A DNA stretch of 5,505 bases from positions 1 to 5,505 of the forward strand of contig JASHTZ010000534.1 in the NCBI GenBank assembly GCA_030040295.1. The letters are read 5' to 3'. A program made the position numbers and the translations under genes. Below the pieces are notes generated by a model. It saw only the letters and a program-made list of their open reading frames with translations, made no database searches and was not told the origin of the DNA. This document shows positions 1 through 5,269 of the stretch, piece after piece; within the stretch, counting starts at the first letter, position 1; each line of letters opens with the position of its first letter. Source of the stretch: Terriglobia bacterium. GTDB taxonomy: Bacteria; Acidobacteriota; Terriglobia; UBA7540.

Positions 1-558
1 CACACATCCGTTGGGCTCCAAGTTGCCGCACCAGTAAAACACCAGGTCGATGGGGTGAGCGGAATGGTGCAGCAGCGCATTGTCAGTCCAACTACGCTCG
101 CGAAGTTTATGATATCGCGTGTAGTTGATCTCCCGGATCTCGCCGAGCGGCCCCGATTCGAGGCTTTTTTTGACTCCGGCATAAGGCCCCATAAAGCGGC
201 TGGTGTGAGCACAACCGAGTTTCACACCGCGCCGGCCGGCGAGTGTGGCCAATTCTTCGGCTTCCGCCGCGTTTTCACAGGGAGGCATTTCCACGAGGGT
301 GTGAACACCCTGCTCGAGGCACTCCCGGGCCTGCATGAAATGGGCGGTGGAAGGTGAACAGATAATTGCGGCGTCGGCACCCGTCAACGCTTCCGCAATG
401 CTTCCACATACCCGCGGGATGCCATGCGTTGAGGCGAAAGCCTGGGCCTTTTCGGCCATGGGCCCATAGACCGAAACCAGTTGGACGCCGGACTCCGTTC
501 TTAGCTTCGCCGCGTGAATTGATGCCACTGCGCCATAACCGATCATCGCGACTCGCAT
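1..558 (-). CDS. Gfo/Idh/MocA-family oxidoreductase, LigC-like (partial, C-terminus off window)
   Basis: The first 186 residues of an NAD(P)-dependent dehydrogenase are present; the frame is open to the left edge, and the family usually has 320-400 residues. The start is ATG at 558, with AGGAGT at 563-568 just upstream. The N-terminus is a Rossmann fold: MRVAMIGYGAVASIH carries the G-x-G-x-x-A nucleotide loop at residues 7-12. ICSPSTAH (66-73) and HTLVEMP (86-92) are the usual next two family landmarks. The normally conserved Lys of the E-K-P motif is Met here (E90-M91-P92). The stretch RSWTDNALLHHSAHPIDL (155-172) with HTSRF (118-122) resembles, from memory, the LigC branch (4-carboxy-2-hydroxymuconate-6-semialdehyde dehydrogenases), which also lacks that Lys. 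It lies downstream of the DapA-family gene on the same strand, separated by 240 bp containing a hairpin repeat, so co-transcription is possible but not shown. The family call is firm; the substrate is unknown. Confidence 0.9.
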   Translation of the reverse strand, partial: MRVAMIGYGAVASIHAAKLRTESGVQLVSVYGPMAEKAQAFASTHGIPRVCGSIAEALTGADAAIICSPSTAHFMQARECLEQGVHTLVEMPPCENAAEAEELATLAGRRGVKLGCAHTSRFMGPYAGVKKSLESGPLGEIREINYTRYHKLRERSWTDNALLHHSAHPIDLVFYWCGNLEPNGCV

Positions 559-562
559 GCGC

Positions 563-568
563 ACTCCT
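563..568 (-). promoter_or_regulatory. Ribosome binding site of the oxidoreductase
   Basis: AGGAGT on the minus strand lies 4 bases before the ATG at 558. It fixes the start of the Gfo/Idh/MocA gene, because the Rossmann loop begins only six residues later. Confidence 0.7.
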
Positions 569-598
569 GTTGATCTCCACGTCAAATCCGTTGGGGCA

Positions 599-676
599 AA
601 ACCCCACCCCAACTTCCCTTCCCCTCTTCCCTCTCCCCAGGGAAGAGGGGAGAGGGTGTGAAAGGGTGAGGGGTTT
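599..676. repeat. CT/GA-rich palindromic intergenic repeat (hairpin)
   Basis: A perfect 12-bp inverted repeat, CCCCTCTTCCCT (621-632) and AGGGAAGAGGGG (639-650), encloses a 6-base loop. It is extended by outer arms: AAACCCC (599-605) pairs with GGGGTTT (670-676), and the CT-rich and GA-rich flanks between pair partly. One strand is almost pure pyrimidine on one side and pure purine on the other. No T-run follows on either strand, so a standard intrinsic terminator is not supported. Placement in the gap between two same-strand genes and the imperfect outer arms resemble dispersed REP-like palindromes. It could still stabilise or attenuate the dapA-like to oxidoreductase transcript. Confidence 0.75.
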
Positions 677-798
677 CTTCCGGCGGCGGTCAGGCCGCTT
701 TGATGGGCCCGCCACCGCATTGCCCCCGGGTTTGCCGGAGGCTGATTACTCTCGCTTGCCCTAGCCGCGCGGCGCAACCAGGGGGTTACAACCTGGAG

Positions 799-1743
799 CT
801 ACAAGCTGTCCAACACGTGGTCCGGATCATTCCAGCCGGACTTCTCCAAGAGATCACGCAGCTTACTCTCCTGCTTTTCATCGAGGGGAAAGAAAGGATC
901 ACGGCAATACCCGCCTTTTAGCCCCCAGGAATTCAGCATGGACCGATAGATAGCCAGGTCGCTGACGGGACCGAGCTCTTGGTAGGTCCAAAGGTGCACG
1001 ATGGGCAGAATTTGCTTCCAGATGCGAAAGCCTCTGTGGGGATCGTTCTCCATGACGATGGCCTGGCGCATCGCCTTCGCGGCGCGGGTCACTACGTTAA
1101 GAATGCCACTGATCCACCCATGCGCGCCCGCGCATAAACCTTCGTAGGCTGCCAGAAACGAACCGTAGAAAATTGCCATCCGGTCGCCGACCAGTGAACT
1201 GAGATCATGAACGGGCTCGACGGTGCCGAATGTCGACTTCACCATGTGAAGAACGTCCTCTTCCACAAGTTGTGCGATTTCGCGCGGATTAAGTTCGACG
1301 CAGGCCGAGTTGGCCGGATTGTTGTAAAGCATGATGGGAACGCTCGTGGCACGGCGCACCCGGCGGAAATGTTCGATCACCGCGGGCTTGGGAGGCCTTT
1401 GGAAATAAGGAAGAATTACGATCAGTGCGTCGGCTCCACATTTTTGCGCTTCCTCGGACAGCTTGATAGTCAGTTTGGTGCTATAGTGGCCGGAGCCAAA
1501 AATCACCGGCACGCGGCCCCGCACGACGCTCTGGGCCAGCTTGAAAGCTCGCAGCCGTTCTTCGTCACTGAGGGCGATGAATTCGCCGCTGGTTCCCGTA
1601 ATAACAAGCCCGTCCGCCTTCTGGTGGTCGATGAGCCAGTTCCAGTGCCGCGCCGTGGCCTCTTCATCAAAATTGTTGTCGCGATCAAACATGGTAAGTG
1701 CCGCGGGAAATATTCCGCGAAAGCGATTCAACGCATAAGCCAT
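799..1743 (-). CDS. DapA/NanA-family (class I aldolase fold) lyase or dehydratase
   Basis: A 314-residue protein of the dihydrodipicolinate synthase/N-acetylneuraminate lyase superfamily, whose usual length is about 290-320. Members form a Schiff base between a 2-keto acid and a lysine, then catalyse aldol cleavage, condensation or dehydration in the cytoplasm. Visible signatures are GTSGE (residues 50-54, the GTTGE-like carboxylate-binding loop), PYFQRP (112-117), the catalytic Tyr140 in MLYNNP, and the Schiff-base Lys169 in HMVKST. GCDHG-type glycine-rich strands later in the barrel are replaced by AGAHGWISG (205-213). The C-terminus carries GGYCRDPFFPL (277-287), similar to the R-x-P-x-x-P-L end of sugar-acid-type members. 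The start is ATG at 1743, with AGGAG at 1750-1754. It is divergent from a hexuronate-type transporter and upstream of an oxidoreductase, so a catabolic role (sugar acid or aromatic ring-cleavage product) is more likely than lysine synthesis. The exact reaction is unknown. Confidence 0.92.
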   Translation of the reverse strand: MAYALNRFRGIFPAALTMFDRDNNFDEEATARHWNWLIDHQKADGLVITGTSGEFIALSDEERLRAFKLAQSVVRGRVPVIFGSGHYSTKLTIKLSEEAQKCGADALIVILPYFQRPPKPAVIEHFRRVRRATSVPIMLYNNPANSACVELNPREIAQLVEEDVLHMVKSTFGTVEPVHDLSSLVGDRMAIFYGSFLAAYEGLCAGAHGWISGILNVVTRAAKAMRQAIVMENDPHRGFRIWKQILPIVHLWTYQELGPVSDLAIYRSMLNSWGLKGGYCRDPFFPLDEKQESKLRDLLEKSGWNDPDHVLDSL

Positions 1744-1749
1744 AGCCTG

Positions 1750-1754
1750 CTCCT
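1750..1754 (-). promoter_or_regulatory. Ribosome binding site of the DapA-family gene
   Basis: AGGAG on the minus strand lies 6 bases before the ATG at 1743, a normal spacing, and supports that start. Confidence 0.75.
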
Positions 1755-1806
1755 ATTGAGGTACCCAAGCTATGGAAACGCTCACAAGATGTCAAATAGA
1801 ATGATC

Positions 1807-1927
1807 GTAGTGTCTCAGTCTGAATTTTGTAGCGCGCCCGCCCGCGACCGTTGCGCGGCTGGGGACAGCCGCTCTACAACCCCAGGGCCCTCCGAAGCCG
1901 GGTCCAATATTCAAACTGAGACACTAC
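1807..1927. mobile_element. MITE-like non-autonomous element with terminal inverted repeats
   Basis: A 121-bp element is bounded by 22-bp terminal inverted repeats (1807-1828 and 1906-1927) that match at 20 of 22 positions. The outer 13 bp are perfect: GTAGTGTCTCAGT against ACTGAGACACTAC. Inside is a second palindrome, GCGGCT-GGGGAC-AGCCGC (1855-1872), within a GC-rich core flanked by GTAGCG and CGCTCTAC. There is no coding capacity, and it sits between two divergent genes. GATCG occurs at 1803-1807 and again at 1929-1933 and could be a 5-bp target duplication if the ends are set one base inward, but that fit is not symmetrical. It is probably a small dispersed element mobilised in trans by an unidentified transposase. 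Confidence 0.75.
1855..1872. repeat. Internal hairpin of the MITE-like element
   Basis: A perfect 6-bp stem, GCGGCT and AGCCGC, surrounds the loop GGGGAC. It is nested in the middle of the element at 1807-1927, so the whole element can fold as a stem with a terminal hairpin. Confidence 0.6.
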
Positions 1928-1953
1928 GGATCGGGGAACAGGAATGCCACAGT

Positions 1954-2023
1954 CTCGTGAGCGGCAAACAGCGTGGTATGGGCATCCTGCCCATGCCCAC
2001 GGCCAGGATGGCCGTGCCACGAG
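1954..2023. repeat. Compound palindromic repeat: two adjacent hairpins with an outer stem
   Basis: Hairpin 1 is ATGGGC-ATCCT-GCCCAT (1978-1994) and hairpin 2 is CACGGCC-AGGAT-GGCCGTG (1998-2016). Both stems are perfect, and the two 5-base loops (ATCCT and AGGAT) are reverse complements of each other. An outer pair, CTCGTG (1954-1959) and CACGAG (2018-2023), can close the unit. It ends about 24 bp before the transporter ATG, so it lies within or just upstream of the 5' leader. It resembles a dispersed genomic repeat of Acidobacteriota- or Planctomycetota-like genomes (from memory). A regulatory role is possible but unproven. Confidence 0.7.
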
Positions 2024-2036
2024 CCCGAGGCATTAC

Positions 2037-2042
2037 GGGGAA
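2037..2042 (+). promoter_or_regulatory. Ribosome binding site of the MFS transporter (decides the start)
   Basis: GGGGAA lies 5 bases before the ATG at 2048. An in-frame GTG at 1973 would add 25 residues encoded by the palindromic repeat (proline, cysteine and tryptophan rich) and has no comparable site, so ATG 2048 is preferred. Confidence 0.65.
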
Positions 2043-2047
2043 TAAAT

Positions 2048-3307
2048 ATGTCCACACCGCCGCCAATTAATGCGCGAGGCAAGGTTTCATCAAGAACCTG
2101 GTGGATCTGCATGCTGCTGTTTTTGTCCACAGCGACCATCTATCTTGACCGCCAGGTCATGGCCCTGACAGCGGAGAAGATCATCGCGGATTTCGGACTT
2201 ACCAAAGAAGGTTTTGGCGGGGTCATCGCCGCCTTCCGCGCTTCTTATGGGGTCACCCAACTGGTGGGCGGATTTCTTGTCGATGCGCAAGGCCCCATCG
2301 TGGTTTTTCCAGCAGCGAGTGGGCTGTGGGCGCTTTCGGGATTACTCACCGGACTTGCCGCAACCCTGGGTGTGCTGACGGGGTGCCGATTCCTGCTGGG
2401 CATCGGCGAAGCCTTTAACTGGCCCTGCGCGCTCAAAGTTACCCAGGAGATCGTTCCACCCGAAGACCGGCCGCTCGCGAACGGGATCTTCAATGCCGGC
2501 GCTCCCGTCGGCGCCCTCCTGGCTCCGATCATTGTGACGATCATCACGATCAAGTTCAATTGGCGAGCTGCCTTCGTGACCACCGGCGTTATCGGGGCGG
2601 TATGGGTGGTCGTATGGATTTGGTATACCCGTGGAGAAGCTGCTCGTTTCCGGGGGAATCGCTCGCCTCTGGCGGGAATGATTCCCGTTATGTTTCGCAT
2701 CCTCCGCCTGCGAAGTTTTTGGGCGCTTACCGTTTCCGCCATTATCATCAACAGTGTTAACTACTATCTGGGGGACTGGATCCCGCTCTACCTGAAGACC
2801 ACGCGTGGATTCAGCTTTGCCGTTGGCAATCTTCTGACGATCGTAATTTATGTGGGGACTTCGGTCGGGAACCTCCTTTCCGGCCTTTTGGTCCGCAGGC
2901 TCGTGGCCGCCGGGGTGAGCGTCGCTCGCGCCAAGAAATGGACTCTCTTCTTGAGCTGTGTGCTCATGCTCTCTGCCGTAGCGGCCGGTCTAACACCTTC
3001 TCGCTTCCTTGCCGTGGGCTTCTTGGCGCTTACCGGAGTGGGAGTCGCAGGTTTCTTGGTTATCTACCTGACCCTGGCACAGGACCTGGACTCCGCCCAT
3101 GTCGGCGTGACCACGGGACTGCTGGGCGGTTTGGGAAACCTGGCCTATGGTTTCCTTAGCCCTTACATTGGTTGGCTGGCAGATCTGCACAAAAATTTTC
3201 TTACCCTTACCGCTATGGGCGTTCTGCCCTGGCTGGCTTTTTTCGCCATACTTTGGGGGTCATCCTTCCGAGGCGACGTGGCGGCGGGGCCTCACGAAAA
3301 AGAATAG
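2048..3307 (+). CDS. MFS transporter, anion:cation symporter (hexuronate ExuT-like) type
   Basis: A 419-residue integral membrane protein of about 12 segments, the usual size for the ACS family of the major facilitator superfamily. These carry organic anions such as hexuronates, glucarate or aromatic acids inward with a cation. Diagnostic stretches are IYLDRQVMAL in the first membrane segment (31-40), RFLLGIGEAFNWPCALK (114-130), GIFNAGAPVGALLAP (146-160) and YYLGDWIPLYL (239-249), all closely like ExuT/GudP-type permeases. The loop 2-3 motif A reads GGFLVDAQGP (74-83): the Asp is kept but the usual basic residues after it are absent. It is transcribed away from the DapA-family gene with a 304-bp shared upstream region filled by two repeat elements. 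No clear terminator follows the stop. The transporter type is firm; the substrate is inferred only from family and context. Confidence 0.92.
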   Translation: MSTPPPINARGKVSSRTWWICMLLFLSTATIYLDRQVMALTAEKIIADFGLTKEGFGGVIAAFRASYGVTQLVGGFLVDAQGPIVVFPAASGLWALSGLLTGLAATLGVLTGCRFLLGIGEAFNWPCALKVTQEIVPPEDRPLANGIFNAGAPVGALLAPIIVTIITIKFNWRAAFVTTGVIGAVWVVVWIWYTRGEAARFRGNRSPLAGMIPVMFRILRLRSFWALTVSAIIINSVNYYLGDWIPLYLKTTRGFSFAVGNLLTIVIYVGTSVGNLLSGLLVRRLVAAGVSVARAKKWTLFLSCVLMLSAVAAGLTPSRFLAVGFLALTGVGVAGFLVIYLTLAQDLDSAHVGVTTGLLGGLGNLAYGFLSPYIGWLADLHKNFLTLTAMGVLPWLAFFAILWGSSFRGDVAAGPHEKE

Positions 3308-3545
3308 CTCGCATAAGGGTGCGCACAGGGACGGATAAGGGCCACCTGCAGCCGCCCTTCCGTCGACTCAGCGATCAACGAGGCCATGGTGCCGCTTTCC
3401 ACGCCATGCCGGCAGATACTCGACGGATATCCGCTGCGGTCGGAAGGAATTGCTTGAGATCATCCACCTTTAGGCCCAGCCCGGTGGTCGCGAAGAATCT
3501 CCGGCGCCACCGGACTTTCTGATTCCATGGGGCGGGTGACCGCAT
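3292..3545 (-). pseudogene. Possible frameshifted gene remnant with Tat-like N-terminus
   Basis: A 56-codon minus-strand ORF (ATG 3545 to TGA 3375) begins MRSPAPWNQK and contains RRRFFATTGLGLKVDDLKQF, which looks like a protein rather than a shadow: a twin-arginine-like cluster followed by a small-residue stretch. Just past a presumed frame change, a second minus frame (3402 to 3292) reads VESGTMASLIAESTEGRLQ and ends inside the tail of the transporter gene. No Shine-Dalgarno site is evident for the ATG. I do not recognise the family. The reading as one broken gene is inference, and both pieces could be chance. Confidence 0.2.
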
Positions 3546-3912
3546 ACGGCTACCAGGCCATCAGTGGCCGCAATTTCATGGCCTCGACCAACGGCCCAGG
3601 TTGCACGACGTTTTGGACTACTCGATTTTCCTAATAACAGTAGAGGGCAATTTCGAAGCTCAAGAGCGGGAATCCTCGCCCTTTGGAAACGATACGAGGA
3701 TATGAACTGTGAAACATGAAGTGAGAATAGCCGCTTTTCCCGGTGGGCCTCTGGCGACCGTGCCCCCCCAGGCAACCTACTTCGGCGCGCCAGGTTCGTC
3801 GGACCCAATTCCCCAGCACGTACGGAAAGCTTGCATTGACCCCGTTGCACAGGAAAGAAATTCGACCAATGATTCAACATCAGCGGGCGATCTTCCGGTG
3901 CCCCGGGAGGTT
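3308..3912. other. Stretch without a convincing intact gene
   Basis: About 600 bases separate the transporter stop from the excisionase-like gene. Apart from the weak minus-strand remnant at 3292-3545, frames here are short, overlap each other on both strands and lack ribosome binding sites. A small inverted repeat, AAGGGC and GCCCTT, occurs just after the transporter (about 3337-3359), but it has no T-run and is not called a terminator. The frame of the excisionase-like gene stays open back to a GTG at 3709. That 68-residue extension has no recognisable domain and is probably not translated. Confidence 0.5.
3905..3910 (+). promoter_or_regulatory. Possible ribosome binding site of the excisionase-like gene
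   Basis: GGGAGG ends two bases before the ATG at 3913. The core is strong but the spacing is unusually tight, so it supports this start only moderately. Confidence 0.4.
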
Positions 3913-4170
3913 ATGAATCGCATACCAGATGGGATCGAAGCCCCTCTTACCAGCGAAGAAGCGTCGCAGGTTCTCAAGATTCATCCGAAAGTGCTGGAAC
4001 GCATGGCGAAGCGGGGAGAAATTCCCGCGCTGAAGGTTGGCAAGGTCCGGCGGTATCGCGTTTCGGCGCTGGACGCCTGGATTAACTCAAGGCTGCAATC
4101 AGGCAAGTGTGGTAACGGGCAGAGAAAATGCGACGAAAACCGAAGCATCGGAGAAGCCCGTACCCCTTGA
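3913..4170 (+). CDS. Excisionase-family helix-turn-helix DNA-binding protein, tail altered
   Basis: An 85-residue protein with a MerR-like winged helix domain of the excisionase (HTH_17/Xis) type. LTSEEASQVL (12-21) is the first helix, HPKVLERMAKRGEIPA (24-39) the turn and recognition helix, and KVGKVRRYRVSALDAWI (41-57) the wing and final helix. Such proteins bind DNA at recombination or regulatory sites and commonly sit beside a tyrosine recombinase in integrative elements. After LQSG (61-64) the tail looks unnatural: the DNA beyond about 4105 encodes a tyrosine-recombinase fragment in another frame, so residues 65-85 are read out of frame through foreign sequence. The gene is therefore intact in its DNA-binding domain but probably fused at a deletion point. 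An in-frame GTG start at 3709 is possible but less likely. Confidence 0.75.
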   Translation: MNRIPDGIEAPLTSEEASQVLKIHPKVLERMAKRGEIPALKVGKVRRYRVSALDAWINSRLQSGKCGNGQRKCDENRSIGEARTP

Positions 4171-4225
4171 CCCTGAGCTGGCTACGGCTTTGCTCGACTG
4201 GCGCGGAAAGGCGCGCTATGCTCCA
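4106..4225 (+). pseudogene. Tyrosine recombinase (phage-type integrase) remnant
   Basis: About 40 codons in the plus frame starting at 4106 read TKTEASEKPVPLDPELATAL followed by LDWRGKARYA. The K-T-x-x-S-x-K/R-x-V-P-L block is the conserved segment in the early catalytic domain of tyrosine recombinases, between the first catalytic Arg and the H-x-x-R box. The Arg region before it and the HxxR...Y region after it are missing. The piece overlaps the tail of the excisionase-like gene in a different frame and runs into the end of an opposite-strand gene, so both flanks are broken. It is a non-functional relic of a decayed integrative element. Confidence 0.65.
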
Positions 4226-4971
4226 ATACTTCCCCTGTCGTTACTCTCTAGGCTTACGTTGCCTGTAACCATCTCCCATTCAGTCAGACCTAGACTCCCG
4301 GCTGTCATAATCATCACTTCCTTGTCGCTGTTCGAAGGATAGGCCGTAAAATTATTCCCGCTGGAAGTAAAGTAGTTGAAAGCGCAAGAAAATCCGGGCA
4401 CTGGATTACTCTCGGAAAAAGGTGTAATGACTGGTAGACCGCCATTCCCAAAAATAGTGTAGGGCGCTGAAAACCCATAATTGAGCGACCCGATTAAAAC
4501 GTAACCGGGTTTTCCAACATTCGCCCCGACCCAACTAGTACAATAGCTGGTCAGCGTTCCTCCCGGGTCACCGGCGCGAGTCGGGTCATAAATGGTTACG
4601 TAGTACTGGTTGCCAGTGGCGACAGTCCAAGTTCTAGAAGCGTAAGTCAGCGGCCCCCATCCCGGCCCCGACTGCGTAACCGATGCCATTTGAAGAGTGG
4701 TTGAATTGGCCAGACTCAGGGCACTGGCTGGATTTTGTGTGTAAGGACCGTTTACGATGCTTCCCCAGGAAGTTGCTTTTCCATTCCTCTTGGTGACAAG
4801 CACATAAAGCGGATAGTTGAAAACATTGGTGTCAAATCGAATAGCCATCATTTTCACGGGCCGTGGACCGGCCTGAAGAGTAAAGATAGGATACCAAGTG
4901 TTGACAAGAGAGCTAGTCGGGGGCGTCAAAGTGATGTTGTTCGGGGTGGTAACAAAATAACTGTGTTCCAT
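4216..4971 (-). CDS. Unrecognised 251-residue protein, probably beta-rich
   Basis: The gene starts at ATG 4971 with a strong GGAGGAT site (4975-4981) at good spacing, so it is likely expressed. I do not recognise the family. The protein is rich in Ser, Thr, Asn, Gly, Tyr and Trp, poor in Lys and Glu, and alternates in a way that suggests beta strands, for example NQYYVTIYDPTRAGDPGG and YVLIGSLNYGFSAPYTIFG. There is no N-terminal signal peptide or membrane segment; two isolated cysteines occur in mid-protein and near the end. A beta-sandwich binding, adhesion or tail-type protein is a guess only. Its DNA is AT-richer than the metabolic genes (about 46% GC in four hand-counted 60-base lines against 60-72% in two lines of the transporter gene). 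Its last codons run into the recombinase remnant on the opposite strand, so the native C-terminus may be lost. This suggests horizontally acquired cargo of the decayed element. Confidence 0.65.
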   Translation of the reverse strand: MEHSYFVTTPNNITLTPPTSSLVNTWYPIFTLQAGPRPVKMMAIRFDTNVFNYPLYVLVTKRNGKATSWGSIVNGPYTQNPASALSLANSTTLQMASVTQSGPGWGPLTYASRTWTVATGNQYYVTIYDPTRAGDPGGTLTSYCTSWVGANVGKPGYVLIGSLNYGFSAPYTIFGNGGLPVITPFSESNPVPGFSCAFNYFTSSGNNFTAYPSNSDKEVMIMTAGSLGLTEWEMVTGNVSLESNDRGSIGA

Positions 4972-4974
4972 GAA

Positions 4975-4981
4975 ATCCTCC
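4975..4981 (-). promoter_or_regulatory. Ribosome binding site of the unrecognised 251-residue protein
   Basis: GGAGGAT on the minus strand lies three bases before the ATG at 4971, with the GGAGG core five bases away. It is the strongest Shine-Dalgarno match in the window and the main reason to accept this ORF as a gene. Confidence 0.75.
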
Positions 4982-4993
4982 GCTCCGACTCAT

Positions 4994-5239
4994 TTATTTC
5001 TGCTCTTTCTCTTGCTCTAATCGTCTTTTTCCGGCGCATCTGAGACTTGCACAACACACATCGGGAACAGGAATGGGGGTACCCAGAGCATCGGTTGCTG
5101 AAACTTGAGATTCAATAAATGCAGCGATTTCCTGGATACCTTGTGGGCAAGCTACCACAGCGAAAAGGAGAAAACAACGAGAACGGAATACACAGTCTTG
5201 GAGCTCGGCTCGCCCGCATGTCCGAGATCTCCGCAACAA
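4994..5239 (-). CDS. Doubtful small ORF upstream of the unrecognised gene
   Basis: An 81-residue frame with a TTG start ends 22 bases before the start of the 251-residue gene, on the same strand. Its first 20 residues look like noise. From about residue 21 it reads FRSRCFLLFAVVACPQG, a basic stretch followed by a short hydrophobic run like a weak secretion or lipoprotein signal, and it ends in a charged tail, RRLEQEKEQK. No good ribosome binding site was found. It may be a real short leader gene, a truncated gene or chance. Confidence 0.2.
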   Translation of the reverse strand: MLRRSRTCGRAELQDCVFRSRCFLLFAVVACPQGIQEIAAFIESQVSATDALGTPIPVPDVCCASLRCAGKRRLEQEKEQK

Positions 5240-5269
5240 TCCAGATCCGTGCCCTCGCCGGAAAGCCTT

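Noticed and set aside
366..764. 132-codon plus-strand ORF
   Set aside because: It is the shadow of the oxidoreductase gene on the other strand plus the palindromic repeat. Its composition is Pro/Arg/Leu rich and has no domain.
1803..1933. GATCG as a target-site duplication around the MITE-like element
   Set aside because: It fits only if the element ends are placed asymmetrically relative to the terminal repeats, and five bases can repeat by chance. Noted, not claimed.
1934..1946. 13-bp sequence GGGAACAGGAATG repeated at 5063-5075
   Set aside because: One exact 13-bp match is not unusual by chance in a window of this size, and nothing else flanking the copies is shared.
1973..2047. Upstream in-frame GTG start for the transporter
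   Set aside because: The 25 extra residues are encoded by the palindromic repeat and are unlike an MFS N-terminus. ATG 2048 has a proper ribosome binding site.
1207..2070. 287-codon plus-strand ORF
   Set aside because: It is antisense to the well-supported DapA-family gene and runs on through two repeat elements. It has no recognisable motif.
3337..3359. Terminator after the transporter
   Set aside because: The AAGGGC/GCCCTT stem has a large loop and no T-run.
3709..3912. N-terminal extension of the excisionase-like gene from GTG 3709
   Set aside because: The 68 residues show no domain and no clear ribosome binding site, and the HTH family normally begins near the 3913 ATG.
4037..4342. 101-codon plus-strand ORF as an intact gene
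   Set aside because: Only the 4106-4225 part resembles a protein (recombinase). The front is an out-of-frame shadow of the HTH domain, and the end is antisense to the orphan gene.
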